DNA from: Aquibacillus sediminis | Lineage (GTDB): Bacteria > Bacillota > Bacilli > Bacillales > Amphibacillaceae | DNA: 64,000 bases | Assembly: GCF_005870085.1 (NCBI RefSeq) | Contig: NZ_SZNM01000002.1 | Span: forward strand, 303,111-367,110 | Direction of reading: 5' to 3' | In this document: piece after piece, positions 8,298 to 18,654 of the stretch | Numbering within the stretch: position 1 is the stretch's first letter | Layout of the letters: every line of letters starts with the position of its first letter | Notes under the pieces: model-generated | Told to the model about the DNA's origin: nothing | Database searches by the model: none | What the model saw: only the letters and a program-made list of their open reading frames with translations | Translations under genes and position numbers: made by a program

Positions 8298-9359
8298 CTA
8301 CATAGTTTGGATAAATTGAAACATGGGGAGCATGAGTGATAAATAAACTAAAATAATTAACCCTGCCAATAGAATGAAAAAGATTGGTTGGATTAGTTTG
8401 ATTAATTTGGTGGTACGTTCTTGCATGCGGTTCATCACGAACGTTGCATACATGTTTAAATCTGTTTCTAATGTGTGATTATTTGTGCTTTTGGTGAAGA
8501 TGGATGTCAGTTCATTCTCGAATAGTTGACAGGAAGGTAATATTGTGTTTATGGCAATTCCTTGTTGCAATTGATTAATAATATAGTCGGCGTAATGGAC
8601 GATAATAGGTGCATGCTCTTGTTTTCTTATGGTTAACAATGCTTCTTTTAGTGAGAATCCAGCCTTCAGTAAAGATGCTACCTGTAATGAAAATACAAAG
8701 GTTACACTCCACTTTTGATAATGTCTGACCAATGGTAGTAGGGTATAAATTTTTATTTTTATTGGTATTTTTATGCGATTCCTAATCGTAACCCACATCA
8801 AAGTGATGATAATGACGAAACCAACGATAAAAGTGGAACCATTAAATAAATAGTTGATGATTTTAATGGAAAGATCAGTTACAGGAGAAGACTGACCAGA
8901 TGTTTGCATTAAACGTAAGAAAGAAGGATATATATTGGTTTTGACAAAATAAAGCAATATACAAAACAATACAAATAGGATAAAAGGATAACGGATTGTT
9001 TGTTTGAAGTTATTCATCTGGTTTATTTGCTGATCCAACATAAGACAACATTGATTGAGTGATTTATCTAAATCTCCATTTGATCTGGAAAGATACATGA
9101 AAGATACTATTTTGTCATTAAAATTTGCTTCTTGTAATGCTTGGTCAAGTGGCATTCCTTCTTTTAAGCTTATGGAGATTTTCGATGATGGTTGTGCCCA
9201 TTGTTGCTCCCATTGAAGTACTTCTAATGCATCTAATAATGGATATCCATGTTGTATTAATCGTTGTAATTGTTGTAGAAACTTATATTGTTGGATCAAA
9301 GGCATTTTCTCCCGATTAGTCCAAGTTAAAAATTTCTTGTCCTGTAAAACCATAGGCAT
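8298..9359 (-). CDS. comGB: Competence inner-membrane platform protein ComGB
   Basis: A 353-aa GspF/PilC-family protein with two GspF domains. The first has the characteristic SFMYLSRSNGDL segment and the second a similar helical bundle. Three membrane helices lie near residues 125-145, 170-195 and 325-350. It forms the membrane base on which ComGC is polymerised by the ComGA ATPase. Its start overlaps the end of comGA by 44 bases. Confidence 0.92.
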   Translation of the reverse strand: MPMVLQDKKFLTWTNREKMPLIQQYKFLQQLQRLIQHGYPLLDALEVLQWEQQWAQPSSKISISLKEGMPLDQALQEANFNDKIVSFMYLSRSNGDLDKSLNQCCLMLDQQINQMNNFKQTIRYPFILFVLFCILLYFVKTNIYPSFLRLMQTSGQSSPVTDLSIKIINYLFNGSTFIVGFVIIITLMWVTIRNRIKIPIKIKIYTLLPLVRHYQKWSVTFVFSLQVASLLKAGFSLKEALLTIRKQEHAPIIVHYADYIINQLQQGIAINTILPSCQLFENELTSIFTKSTNNHTLETDLNMYATFVMNRMQERTTKLIKLIQPIFFILLAGLIILVYLSLMLPMFQFIQTM

Positions 9360-10326
9360 AGGCCTTCCTCCTTAATCTCTCAAAGGAATTGAACTGTTGT
9401 TGATCACTTGGATCCATACCAGCAATTGCTTGTTGCAAGACCTTTGAATCAAGTAATTCTAAAACAGCTGCCCGCGATGGTAAGTGTTCATTTGTTTCAA
9501 TTGGCAGTAATTGTAACGAAGCAACAGCGATTAAGCTTTGCTCTAAATCTGTTTGTTTAATCCCCATCTCAAGCAATCGATGAATTGTACCAAACGCATT
9601 CTTGGCATGTAATGTACTGAGAACAAGATGTCCTGTATAGGAAGCGTGGAACGCAAAATGAGCTGTTTCTCGGTCACGTATCTCACCGACCATAATGATG
9701 TCTGGATCATGTCTGAGAGCAGCTTTTAATCCGGCGTTATACGTAATGCCAGCTTTCTCATTTACTTGTACTTGTAAGATGTTACTCATTTCTTTTTCAA
9801 TCGGGTCTTCTAATGTGATGGTTTGATAAGAATTGTCGTGAAGAAGGGATTGAAGTAAAGCGTACAATGTTGTGGTCTTTCCGCTTCCGGTTGGACCGGT
9901 TAGTAAAATAATTCCAGCGCGATGTGATATCCAACTTTTTATCTTATTTAATTGATAAGGGAATAAGAAAAGTTGTTCAATTTGTGGTGCTTCTTGCTGG
10001 GGAAGAATTCGAATTGCAAGACTCTCTGAAGTGTGAACAGGGAGGGTAGAGAGCCGTAATGAATAACTTAACGCTTGTAATTGGAAATGAATTGAACCAT
10101 TTTGTGGTCGTTTAATTTCCCCAATATCCATCCCCGACGTAAACTTGTAATACGCCAAAATTGTTTCAAATTCTCGGTTAGTAATCGACCGATGAAATAC
10201 TCTTTTTCCGTGAATGCGAAAATAAATATCGGTCTTTTTTGAAAAAGGACAAAAATGAATGTCTGTAGCAGTGGCTTGAATCGCAGATAACAGTAAGTTA
10301 TTTGAAAAAGTAGTTGCAGGATTCAA
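9316..10326 (-). CDS. comGA: Competence pilus assembly ATPase ComGA
   Basis: A PilB/GspE-type AAA ATPase with Walker A GPTGSGKTTT, an Asp box LEDPIEKEM, Walker B IIMVGEIRDRETA and the His box STLHAKNA. It powers pseudopilus assembly at the membrane. The open frame runs to a TTG at 10371, but the TTG at 10326 follows an AGAGAGGTG site and gives the usual N-terminus leading into TDIHFCP, so 336 aa is preferred. It is the first gene of comGA-GG. I could not find a clear ComK box upstream. Confidence 0.9.
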   Translation of the reverse strand: MNPATTFSNNLLLSAIQATATDIHFCPFSKKTDIYFRIHGKRVFHRSITNREFETILAYYKFTSGMDIGEIKRPQNGSIHFQLQALSYSLRLSTLPVHTSESLAIRILPQQEAPQIEQLFLFPYQLNKIKSWISHRAGIILLTGPTGSGKTTTLYALLQSLLHDNSYQTITLEDPIEKEMSNILQVQVNEKAGITYNAGLKAALRHDPDIIMVGEIRDRETAHFAFHASYTGHLVLSTLHAKNAFGTIHRLLEMGIKQTDLEQSLIAVASLQLLPIETNEHLPSRAAVLELLDSKVLQQAIAGMDPSDQQQFNSFERLRRKAYAYGFTGQEIFNLD

Positions 10327-10574
10327 CCATATTTCACCTCTCTTTCGTTTGATAAATACATTATTCGACAACAGGCTACATGTATCCTTTAAAAGAATGT
10401 GAATAATTTGTTACAGTTAACATTTCTACGTAGGATATCGTGCAATTATATAGAATTTGACGCAACTTCAGCTAGTATGAATCGATCTACAAAGGTATTG
10501 ATGAAGCTGATAAAACTTATAAAATGCTGCTATTTGGTTATAATAGTAATGAATCACACAAAGATGAAGGGGTG

Positions 10575-10760
10575 ATGAAATTGTCAGGTAATGATTATGT
10601 GAAATTTATGACACAAGAAATAGTCAGATATATGGATACACCCCAAGAAGAGAGGAAAAAGAAGAAGCAAGAAAAGCAAATGGAACAACACCAACTTACT
10701 AGTCGCTGGTTTGGAATACTCCCATTTGCATTTAAACTGTTGGTGAAAAAGAACAAGTAG
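10575..10760 (+). CDS. yqzE: YqzE family small protein
   Basis: A 61-aa protein starting MKLSGNDYVKFMTQEIVRYMD, the hallmark of the YqzE family, then a run of Lys/Glu and a hydrophobic C-terminal segment ending in Lys. Function is unknown. The ATG at 10575 follows GAAGGGGTG and is preferred over the longer frame from 10524. In B. subtilis yqzE also lies beside the comG operon. Confidence 0.85.
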   Translation: MKLSGNDYVKFMTQEIVRYMDTPQEERKKKKQEKQMEQHQLTSRWFGILPFAFKLLVKKNK

Positions 10761-10794
10761 CAGGCTTGATTTGGAGGCCTGCTACTTTGTTTTT
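10756..10794 (+). terminator. Terminator after yqzE
   Basis: A ten-base AGTAGCAGGC stem and its complement overlap the stop codon region and run into TTTGTTTTT. Confidence 0.85.
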
Positions 10795-10945
10795 ATCCCG
10801 GTGCAACCGTCCGTAAGGCCCCCACTTCAAAAACATAAAGTGAAGCAAGATGTTTAAATGTGAGTAAACTGCGTCTTCACCCGATTGGTCAACTCACACT
10901 CAGTGGGAAAAGAGCAAAAAAAACCCTGCTGAGTGAAGTTGTACT
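10794..10945 (+). repeat. Dispersed structured repeat, family A, copy 1
   Basis: About 150 bases starting TATCCCGGTGCAACCGTCCG and ending in a CTCAG...CTGAG hairpin with a GAGCAAAA-type loop. It fills the space between convergent yqzE and yqhG. Four other copies occur at 13516, 22390 (inverted), 46755 and 61829. Confidence 0.85.
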
Positions 10946-10949
10946 TTAT

Positions 10950-11759
10950 CTACTCAGTTAATATTTTGGTTGATTGTAATTGAGATAAATAAAAAATCCC
11001 GCCATTAATCACATCGATATTAATTTGGGGCTGGTAACGATCTTCTACTGCCTGCATTTCTTGATCAAATCGATTCTCGTACTGTTCCTCCTCATCGCTA
11101 TCCTGATAAAAATGTTCTACTAACTTTTTTTCCTCTTGTAAATGGTCCCAAGATTCTTGTGCCCATGAATGCTCTTGCTTTTGTAAATATTTTTCAATGT
11201 AAGTAATCATTCGTTGATAACCACTTTTTAACTTGATCATTGGGGTAATCGTATAACAAAAGTCTGGAATCGAAGACTGCAAAGGTAATTGTTCTAGTTC
11301 ATCCATCATATTTATTTTCATCCCTCCATTTATTAAATGGAGTCCGATCGATTGAATTTCATCCTTTTTATGTTTTCCCGTATAACTTATACGAAAATTG
11401 ACTACTAACCATGGAACAAGTGCTGTTCGCTGAGCTGTTTCCACTTGTTCAAATAATTTAGTGAATTTTCCTTGAGTTGTTAATGTATTAAAGATTTGAT
11501 GAAGCCTAGGACTACCAAAATGAATCCATTCCCCGTCTTCGTCACGCCGATCAGGGTTTGTAATAAATGTTACTTGCATCGGTTCTCCAGCATAACCTAA
11601 CTTTTTTACATACTGCCAATAAAAGGGGCGATTCATTAACCATTCATCCATTTTATCGGTTAACTGAACCTTAAGTTTTCCGTTATCATTTTCTAATATG
11701 TCACATTTATTCGCAACGAAGTAATCGTTAAGAAATTCATGAAGATTCTCTAGAGCCAT
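10950..11759 (-). CDS. yqhG: YqhG family protein, function unknown
   Basis: A 269-aa soluble protein of the YqhG family. It begins MALENLHEFLNDYF and has a WLMNRPFYWQYVKKLGY segment typical of these proteins. The C-terminal half is rich in Glu, Gln and aromatic residues. It overlaps the end of yqhH by 23 bases, so the helicase and this protein are made from one message, as in B. subtilis. The coupling suggests a joint role, but none is known. Confidence 0.85.
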   Translation of the reverse strand: MALENLHEFLNDYFVANKCDILENDNGKLKVQLTDKMDEWLMNRPFYWQYVKKLGYAGEPMQVTFITNPDRRDEDGEWIHFGSPRLHQIFNTLTTQGKFTKLFEQVETAQRTALVPWLVVNFRISYTGKHKKDEIQSIGLHLINGGMKINMMDELEQLPLQSSIPDFCYTITPMIKLKSGYQRMITYIEKYLQKQEHSWAQESWDHLQEEKKLVEHFYQDSDEEEQYENRFDQEMQAVEDRYQPQINIDVINGGIFYLSQLQSTKILTE

Positions 11760-13407
11760 GCTGATCCTCCTCTAAATACTGGTTTTGAGCGTATGAAATA
11801 ACGGATGAAAGGTTCTCTAATTTAATCTTGGCCTCCCCATCTGTGGCTGATTCTTGAAAGATTGATTGTATCTCTTTTTCCACATCCCCAATGTCCAGGT
11901 CGGCTAAAATGTCATCCAAGTTGCCAACAACTCGCTCGAAAAGTTTTATCTTTTCATAGAGTAAATGAAGGACATGCTCCTCCATTGTATTACGTATAGC
12001 GAAATTATAAATGTGTACATCTTGTTCCTGGCCAAATCGGTGAATACGACCAATTCGCTGCTCTAAACGCATTGGATTCCAAGGAAGGTCATAATTAATC
12101 ATGTTATTACAGAATTGTAGATTAATTCCTTCTCCTCCAGCCTCCGTTGCAATTAAAACTTGGGCGTGGTTTTCGAATAATTGCCTCATCCAATCCTTCT
12201 TGCTTCGTTTAAACCCACCACGAAAGGGAACAGAAGAGATTCCATGCTGCTGAAGATACCATTGTAAATAAAATTGCGTGGCTCTGTATTCTGTGAAAAT
12301 AATAAACTTTTCGTCAGTGTTTTGGATTAGCTCAATTACTTTATCCGCTTTGGCATGGTGTGGTAGTTGTTCAATTCTTTGCATGAATGCTTCATAGTCA
12401 TCTCGGTTTGGGAGTTCATTATTTTCATTGACCAATTTTCTAAGTGATAAGTAGCATGCTTCTCTTGATGAACATAGTTCCCTTGTATACGTAATAGATG
12501 AAAAATTGCTAGTTTCCCTGCTAATATGAGAGAGTTCATCATAGGCTTCTTGTTCATCTTCAGTGAAATCAACCCAGATGGTTTTTACATGACGTTTCGT
12601 CCAATCAATACCTGTATCTTCTCGTCGATTTCGAACCATCACATTTTGGACTAATTGTTTTAATTTCCCATCATTAAATAAGTTTTTGCGGTCTCTGCCA
12701 AATTTTTTAGTAAACTCGTCGTAACTACCTAAATAACCAGGTTTTAAAATCGAAACAAGGTTAAAGATATCCGTTAATTTATTTTGAACAGGTGTTGCGG
12801 TCAATAATAAACAATACTTTTTCTTTAAGGCTCTTACGAATTCATAGTTTTTTGTTTTATGATTTTTAAGCTTATGTGCTTCATCAATTAGCACAAAGTC
12901 ATATTCTTGTTCTAAAATAACGTCACGATGGACTGGTCGTTTTGCTGTGTCTAGTGATGTTACGACGATGTTTTGCTGATCCCAAACAGGTCGTTTTCGT
13001 TGGGAAATAGCTGGAATATAGAATTTTTGATTCAGTTCATTAACCCATTGATTTACTAGTGATGCTGGAACTAAAATTAGTGCTTTTTTTACTAACCCTC
13101 GAATCATATATTCTTTAAGGATTAAACCTGCTTCAATGGTTTTTCCAAGCCCAACTTCATCTGCCAAAATTCCTCGTCCATTCATCTCTTCAACTACTTG
13201 TTGGGCACTATCCAGTTGATGCTGTAAAAAATTTACATGTGGTAAATGATTCGGCGCAGTTAAGCCCTTGAATTCTGGTGTACTTGTTGCGACTGAAGAT
13301 TGATAAGACATGTGAAAAAGGTCCCATGAGCTTAATTTTTCCTCGTTGTTTAGCTTTGAATCCAAATCATCAATAAATTGATCATCACGATTCAATTGAA
13401 TATTCAT
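11737..13407 (-). CDS. yqhH: SNF2/RapA-like DEAD-box helicase YqhH
   Basis: A 556-aa superfamily 2 ATPase. Walker A ADEVGLGKTIEAG is near residue 87, the DEAH motif LIDEAHKLKN near 180, and the LTATPVQN motif near 203. The C-terminal helicase lobe has TEAGGEGINLQF and QRIGRIHRFGQ. It belongs to the RapA/SNF2 branch that remodels protein-DNA or polymerase complexes; the exact substrate is not known. It is transcribed with yqhG and divergently from the gcv riboswitch. Confidence 0.92.
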   Translation of the reverse strand: MNIQLNRDDQFIDDLDSKLNNEEKLSSWDLFHMSYQSSVATSTPEFKGLTAPNHLPHVNFLQHQLDSAQQVVEEMNGRGILADEVGLGKTIEAGLILKEYMIRGLVKKALILVPASLVNQWVNELNQKFYIPAISQRKRPVWDQQNIVVTSLDTAKRPVHRDVILEQEYDFVLIDEAHKLKNHKTKNYEFVRALKKKYCLLLTATPVQNKLTDIFNLVSILKPGYLGSYDEFTKKFGRDRKNLFNDGKLKQLVQNVMVRNRREDTGIDWTKRHVKTIWVDFTEDEQEAYDELSHISRETSNFSSITYTRELCSSREACYLSLRKLVNENNELPNRDDYEAFMQRIEQLPHHAKADKVIELIQNTDEKFIIFTEYRATQFYLQWYLQQHGISSVPFRGGFKRSKKDWMRQLFENHAQVLIATEAGGEGINLQFCNNMINYDLPWNPMRLEQRIGRIHRFGQEQDVHIYNFAIRNTMEEHVLHLLYEKIKLFERVVGNLDDILADLDIGDVEKEIQSIFQESATDGEAKIKLENLSSVISYAQNQYLEEDQHGSRESS

Positions 13408-13515
13408 ATAAAATCACCCTTTGAGACAAATTTTTTAATAATTTAAAATAAGGGCACACAGATACAAAATGCTATGATATAATAACGTTGAAATTGTTAC
13501 AATTTTGTTAATATT

Positions 13516-13668
13516 TATCCCGGTGCAACCGTCCGTAAGACTCCTACTTCGAAACATGAAGTGAGCGAGATGTTTAAGTGGGAGTAAACGGACGCTAACG
13601 CCTCGATTGGTTCACTAACTCAGTGGGAATGAGCAAAAACTCCCCACTGAGTGAAGTTTCACTTTATA
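13516..13668 (+). repeat. Dispersed structured repeat, family A, copy 2
   Basis: Starts TATCCCGGTGCAACCGTCCG. It forms a first stem (ACTCCTACTT with AAGTGGGAGT), a GGTTCA motif and a last ten-pair stem (ACTCAGTGGG with CCCACTGAGT) whose loop holds GAGCAAAAAC. It lies between yqhH and the glycine riboswitch. Nothing else is recognised in this intergenic stretch apart from possible promoter -10 elements. Confidence 0.85.
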
Positions 13669-13754
13669 TAATTGGAATCCTTATAGCACGTTATTGCATT
13701 TCATAATGTGTAGTATACCCAAAACTTCACAAATTAAAATGGACGGATGACTGT

Positions 13755-13939
13755 AAGAGGAGAGACTACCTATGTGGTAGCGCCGAAGGAGCAAGCGTAA
13801 GCGAATCTCTCAGGCAAAGAAGACTCTTGCATGACGTAACTCTGGAGAATGTTTATCTTAGATGTTAGATAAACTACCCAAGAAGAAAGCTTTGGTATGA
13901 TCTTGGTTCATATCAAAGTGAAACTTTCTGGTTTAAGGA
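13755..13939 (+). ncRNA. Tandem glycine riboswitch (gcvT element)
   Basis: Aptamer 1 shows the conserved GGAGAGAC, GCGCCGAAGGAGCAAGC and AATCTCTCAGGCAAA blocks and a closing CTCTGGAGA. A linker leads to a more divergent second aptamer with ACCCAAGAAGAAAGC and CTGGTTTAAGGACAGAGA. The 3' strand of the second aptamer's closing helix overlaps the 5' arm of the terminator at 13940, so glycine binding should prevent termination and switch on gcvT-gcvPA-gcvPB. Confidence 0.95.
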
Positions 13940-13978
13940 CAGAGAATTCACTAATATTGGTGGATTCTCTGTTTTTTT
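13940..13978 (+). terminator. Expression-platform terminator of the glycine riboswitch
   Basis: A twelve-pair stem (CAGAGAATTCAC with GTGGATTCTCTG, one G-U) is followed by seven T residues and shares bases with aptamer 2. gcvT starts 33 bases later. Confidence 0.92.
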
Positions 13979-14011
13979 ATACATAATGATTATTAAATAG
14001 GGGGATGAGAG

Positions 14012-15121
14012 ATGGCTGATGTAAAACGAACACCAATATTTCCAGAATATGAAAAACTGGGAGCTAAAACGGTAGACTTTGGTGGTTGGGATATGCCAGT
14101 TCAGTTTGCGGGTATTAAAAAGGAGCACGAAGCCACAAGAACAAAGGCTGGTTTATTCGATGTATCACATATGGGTGAAATCTATGTTGAAGGACCGAAT
14201 AGTGAGGAGTTTCTACAAACTGTGTTAACGAATGATTTGTCAAAAATAACCAAAAAACGTGCTCAGTATACGGTGATGTGCTATCCAGATGGTGGAACGG
14301 TGGATGATTTGATTGTTTACAAATTAGATGAAGACCAATTTTTACTTGTGGTTAACGCAGCGAATACGGACAAAGATTTTGAATGGTTAAAAAAACATAA
14401 AATCGATGGTGTTTCCATTACCAATCACTCAGATGCATATGGTCAGATAGCCATTCAAGGACCTAAAGCGGAAGAGGTGTTACAAAAGCTAACATCTACA
14501 GATCTTTCAACTATTAAATTTTTTCGTTTTGACTATCCAGTTACTTTTAAAGGAGTTAAAGGTAATGCACTTGTATCCAGAACAGGGTATACGGGTGAGG
14601 ATGGCTTTGAAATATACTTAGATGCTGAAGTAGTTCGAGATTTATGGAATCAAATCCTAACTGCTGGTGAAGATGTAGGGATTGAACCAGTTGGTCTTGG
14701 TGCCAGAGATACACTTCGGTTTGAGGCAAATTTAGCTTTGTATGGGCAGGAATTAAGTGAGACGATATCCCCAATTGAAGCGGGATTAGGCTTCGCTGTT
14801 AAGACAGATAAACAGGTAGATTTTATTGGTAAAGACGTATTAGCCAAGCAAAAACAACAAGGAACAAGGCGTAAACTCGTAGGGATTGAAATGATTGATA
14901 AAGGGATTCCGCGTCATGGTTATGATGTATTTCACGATAATGAAAAGATCGGTTTTGTTACAACTGGTACCCAATCACCAACATTGCAGAAAAATATAGG
15001 TCTTGCATTAGTTCAGACGGATTATACTGCGCTAGATACAGAAGTTTTGGTGCAAGTGAGAAATAGACAATTAAAAGCAAAAGTTGTTTCTACTCCATTT
15101 TATAAACGACCAAAACAATAA
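14012..15121 (+). CDS. gcvT: Aminomethyltransferase (glycine cleavage T protein)
   Basis: A 369-aa folate-dependent enzyme of the glycine cleavage system. It takes the aminomethyl group from lipoyl-GcvH, releasing ammonia and forming methylene-THF. Visible family motifs are [10 protein letters not shown] and FDVSHMGEI near the N-terminus, [15 protein letters not shown], the folate-site [14 protein letters not shown] near residue 190, and LGARDTLR. It has a GGGGATGAGAG binding site and lies 18 bases before gcvPA under the glycine riboswitch. Confidence 0.97.
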   Translation: MADVKRTPIFPEYEKLGAKTVDFGGWDMPVQFAGIKKEHEATRTKAGLFDVSHMGEIYVEGPNSEEFLQTVLTNDLSKITKKRAQYTVMCYPDGGTVDDLIVYKLDEDQFLLVVNAANTDKDFEWLKKHKIDGVSITNHSDAYGQIAIQGPKAEEVLQKLTSTDLSTIKFFRFDYPVTFKGVKGNALVSRTGYTGEDGFEIYLDAEVVRDLWNQILTAGEDVGIEPVGLGARDTLRFEANLALYGQELSETISPIEAGLGFAVKTDKQVDFIGKDVLAKQKQQGTRRKLVGIEMIDKGIPRHGYDVFHDNEKIGFVTTGTQSPTLQKNIGLALVQTDYTALDTEVLVQVRNRQLKAKVVSTPFYKRPKQ

Positions 15122-15139
15122 GGCAAAGGGGGATGAAAG

Positions 15140-16489
15140 ATGGAGTTTCGATACTTACCTATGACGAAGGAAGATAAGCAGGAGATGTTAGACAAAATTG
15201 GGGTTGATCATACAGATGATTTATTTTCTGATATACCCGATTCCATTAGGCTAAAACGTGAATTAGATTTGAAAATACCTAAAAGTGAACCACTACTAAT
15301 GAACGAACTGACAAAGCTTGCGAATAAAAATTATAATCTAAAAACACACGCGTCTTTTTTAGGTGCTGGTGTATATGACCACTATATTCCGTCGATTGTA
15401 GACCATGTTATTTCTCGTTCTGAATTTTATACTGCATATACCCCTTATCAACCAGAGATTTCTCAAGGGGAATTGCAAGCGATCTTTGAATTTCAAACCA
15501 TGATCTGTGAATTAACCAACATGGATGTGGCGAATTCTTCTATGTACGACGGAGCCACCGCACTTGCAGAAGCAACAACCTTGAGTGCTGCACAAACAAA
15601 ACGGAGTAAAATTCTAGTCTCTAAAACGGTTCACCCTGAATCAAGAGCAGTTATCAATACGTATGCTAATGCACATAAACTTGAAGTAATTGAAATTGAC
15701 GAAGTAAATGGTGTGACAGATATGGAAGCCCTTCGTAATAAATTAGATGAAGATACCGCAAGTGTTGTCATCCAATACCCAAACTTCTTTGGACAAATAG
15801 AACCATTACAACAAGTGCAACAAATGTTAGAAGATCAGAAAAAAACAATGATGATTGTATCCAGTAATCCATTGGCACTTGGTTACCTTACACCACCAGG
15901 TTCATTCGGAGCAGATATTGTGGTGGGGGATACACAAGTGTTTGGTATTCCCGCTCAATATGGTGGACCTCATTGTGGTTATTTTGCCACTACGAAAAAA
16001 TTAATGCGTAAGGTCCCAGGGCGACTTGTTGGTCAAACGGTGGATGAAGAAGGAACTAGAGGTTTTGTATTAACACTACAAGCGCGTGAACAACATATTC
16101 GCCGGGATAAAGCAACATCTAATATTTGTTCCAACCAAGCATTGAATGCTTTAGCATCCTCTGTTGCTATGAGTGCAATAGGGAAACAAGGGATTAAACA
16201 AATGGCGTGGTCGAATATACAAAAAGCCTATTATATGAAGCAGCAATTACAACAACAAGGTATCCCGGTAGTCTACCAAGGTGCTTTGTTTAACGAATTA
16301 GTGATTGATGTGAAAAAATCTGTTTCAGAGGTAAATGCTGTGCTATTAGAAAAGGGAATTATTGGTGGGTTTGATTTAGAACAAATCGAAGCAAACCGCA
16401 AAGGCCAGATGTTGATTGCTATTACTGAATTGAGAACAAAGGAAGAAATCGATATATTTGTGAAGGAAGTGGGGGAGATTCATGGCTAA
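15140..16489 (+). CDS. gcvPA: Glycine dehydrogenase (decarboxylating) subunit 1
   Basis: A 449-aa first subunit of the split P protein. It has the MFRYLP-like N-terminus ([13 protein letters not shown]), the [20 protein letters not shown] motif and the glycine-rich [15 protein letters not shown] segment. It lacks the PLP lysine, which sits in GcvPB. It pairs with GcvPB to decarboxylate glycine and pass the aminomethyl group to GcvH. Its stop overlaps the gcvPB start, so the subunits are coupled. Confidence 0.97.
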   Translation: MEFRYLPMTKEDKQEMLDKIGVDHTDDLFSDIPDSIRLKRELDLKIPKSEPLLMNELTKLANKNYNLKTHASFLGAGVYDHYIPSIVDHVISRSEFYTAYTPYQPEISQGELQAIFEFQTMICELTNMDVANSSMYDGATALAEATTLSAAQTKRSKILVSKTVHPESRAVINTYANAHKLEVIEIDEVNGVTDMEALRNKLDEDTASVVIQYPNFFGQIEPLQQVQQMLEDQKKTMMIVSSNPLALGYLTPPGSFGADIVVGDTQVFGIPAQYGGPHCGYFATTKKLMRKVPGRLVGQTVDEEGTRGFVLTLQAREQHIRRDKATSNICSNQALNALASSVAMSAIGKQGIKQMAWSNIQKAYYMKQQLQQQGIPVVYQGALFNELVIDVKKSVSEVNAVLLEKGIIGGFDLEQIEANRKGQMLIAITELRTKEEIDIFVKEVGEIHG

Positions 16490-17942
16490 TCAAGACTATC
16501 CATTAATTTTCGAATATAGCAAACAAGGGCGTACCGGTTTTAGTTTGCCAGAATTGGATATTCCGGAACTAGACTTAACAGAAGAATTCGACGAGACGTA
16601 TATAAGACAAGATGCACCAGAGTTACCAGAAGTAAGTGAGTTAGAGATTATCCGTCATTATACAGGATTATCTCGACGTAATTATGGGGTCGACTCTGGG
16701 TTTTATCCACTTGGGTCTTGTACGATGAAATATAATCCAAAAATCAATGAAGATGTCGCTCGACTTGATGGGTTTAGTAGTATTCACCCCTATCAAGATC
16801 CAACAACAGTTCAAGGTGCCTTAGAAGTCATGTATGATTTACAATCCGCATTGGCAGAAATTACTGGAATGGATCAAGTTTCTTTGCAACCAGCTGCAGG
16901 GGCTCAAGGTGAATGGGCTGGTTTGTCAATGATTCGTGCTTTTCATGAAGCTAATGGGGATCACCAGCGAACGAAAGTTATCGTTCCTGATTCAGCTCAT
17001 GGAACGAACCCGGCATCTGCTACATCGGCTGGTTTTGAGGCGGTTACAGTCAAATCAAATGAAAACGGTCTTGTTGATTTAGAAGATTTAAAGAAAGTAG
17101 TCGGCAATGATACTGCGGCATTGATGCTGACCAATCCAAACACGTTGGGTTTGTTTGAGAAAGAGATTGAAGAAATGGCCGAAATCGTTCATGGTGCTGG
17201 CGGAAGACTGTATTATGACGGTGCAAACTTAAATGCGATTATGGGATACGCAAGACCTGGTGACATGGGCTTTGATGTTGTCCATTTAAATCTGCATAAG
17301 ACGTTTACAGGACCGCATGGTGGTGGCGGGCCAGGATCTGGACCAGTTGGCGTGTCAGCGGAATTAGCTAAATTTTTACCGAAACCAGTGTTAGTGAAAC
17401 AGGGTGAGACCTACCAGTTTGATGATGATCGCCCAGATTCGATCGGTCGAGTTAAACCTTATTATGGTAACTTCGGTATTAATTTACGAGCCTATACTTA
17501 CATCCGTACAATGGGAGCGGAAGGTCTTAAAAAAGTAAGTGAATATGCGGTGTTGAATGCAAATTATATGATGCGAAGTCTACAAGAGGAATATGAGCTC
17601 CCTTATACCCAACATTGTAAACATGAATTTGTATTGTCTGGGAAAAAACAAAAGAAATTAGGAGTGCGTACACTAGATATCGCGAAACGTTTGCTTGATT
17701 TTGGCTATCACCCACCAACTATTTACTTCCCGCTAAATGTGTCGGAAGCAATGATGGTTGAACCAACTGAAACGGAATCGAAAGAGACATTAGATGGATT
17801 TATCGAAAAAATGAATCAAATCGCAAAGGAAACAGAGGATGATCCGGAAGTTGTCCAAGAGGCGCCACATACAACTGTTGTTTCAAGAATGGATGAAACC
17901 CGCGCTGCAAGAAAGCCAATTCTTCGTCATCAAAAACAATAA
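16482..17942 (+). CDS. gcvPB: Glycine dehydrogenase (decarboxylating) subunit 2
   Basis: A 486-aa PLP-binding subunit of the split P protein. The cofactor lysine is in [17 protein letters not shown] (near residue 270). Other motifs are [13 protein letters not shown] and [11 protein letters not shown]. It overlaps gcvPA by eight bases. gcvH is not in the window and must be supplied elsewhere, along with lipoylation enzymes. Confidence 0.97.
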   Translation: MANQDYPLIFEYSKQGRTGFSLPELDIPELDLTEEFDETYIRQDAPELPEVSELEIIRHYTGLSRRNYGVDSGFYPLGSCTMKYNPKINEDVARLDGFSSIHPYQDPTTVQGALEVMYDLQSALAEITGMDQVSLQPAAGAQGEWAGLSMIRAFHEANGDHQRTKVIVPDSAHGTNPASATSAGFEAVTVKSNENGLVDLEDLKKVVGNDTAALMLTNPNTLGLFEKEIEEMAEIVHGAGGRLYYDGANLNAIMGYARPGDMGFDVVHLNLHKTFTGPHGGGGPGSGPVGVSAELAKFLPKPVLVKQGETYQFDDDRPDSIGRVKPYYGNFGINLRAYTYIRTMGAEGLKKVSEYAVLNANYMMRSLQEEYELPYTQHCKHEFVLSGKKQKKLGVRTLDIAKRLLDFGYHPPTIYFPLNVSEAMMVEPTETESKETLDGFIEKMNQIAKETEDDPEVVQEAPHTTVVSRMDETRAARKPILRHQKQ

Positions 17943-17951
17943 CAGAGACAA

Positions 17952-17985
17952 AAGGGGTATAAACCAATAGTGGTTTATACCCCTT
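17952..17985. terminator. Bidirectional terminator between gcvPB and yqhL
   Basis: A perfect 15-bp stem (AAGGGGTATAAACCA and its complement) with a four-base loop lies between convergent genes. The T run is better on the minus strand. Confidence 0.75.
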
Positions 17986-18000
17986 AATATTGTTAAATAA

Positions 18001-18393
18001 TTAGTAGTTTGGCTTTTTAGATGCTTTGATTTTTCCAGTCCATTTTTTAAAACCACCTTGTAAGTGGTGCAAGTCTGTATAGCCTTTTTTGTGCAGGAGC
18101 ATGGCTGCTCTCATGGAACGTGCTCCAGACTGACAATATAAATAGACGGGTTGATCTTTTCTAAGTTCTGTAAGGCGTTGTCGCATTTGGGATATCGGAA
18201 TATTTCTTGCCCCTAAAATGTGTCCAGCATCAAATTCTTTTGGTTCTCTTACATCAATTAATTGAGCTTTGCGGTAGCCTTTACGAAATTCTTCTTCCGT
18301 CAACGTGTTTAGTATACGCTTTTGTTTCACGTATCGATACACGCTGTACCCAATTAAGATCACGGTTAGTGCTATTAAAATGCCTAAATCCAT
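18001..18393 (-). CDS. yqhL: Membrane-anchored rhodanese-like sulfurtransferase (YqhL)
   Basis: A 130-aa protein with one N-terminal membrane helix (residues 3-20) followed by a single rhodanese domain. The active-site loop is YLYCQSGARSMRAA, with the catalytic Cys near residue 88, and the domain has the DVREPKEFDAGHI motif. It likely handles sulfane sulfur at the membrane; the substrate is unknown. In B. subtilis yqhL also follows the gcv genes, but there lipM comes next, whereas nrdJ comes next here. Confidence 0.93.
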   Translation of the reverse strand: MDLGILIALTVILIGYSVYRYVKQKRILNTLTEEEFRKGYRKAQLIDVREPKEFDAGHILGARNIPISQMRQRLTELRKDQPVYLYCQSGARSMRAAMLLHKKGYTDLHHLQGGFKKWTGKIKASKKPNY

Positions 18394-18654
18394 AGTATGA
18401 CTTCTCCTTTATCTAAAACTTCTCTAACTTATTATAGAATGATTATATCACTTTTCAAAGAATTTTTCTCTATGAAAAATACGGTAGAATGAATTATACT
18501 AGATCTGTTGTGTGAAATGTCTTACCTTAGCTTTTTATAAAGGATTTTGTAAAAATAAAGAAACGCAACTGACGAAAAATATCAAATCTATTAAAAATCG
18601 TGATAATAACTACAAAATTCTCTAAATATCATGGTTTCTTATAAATTTCTTTGT

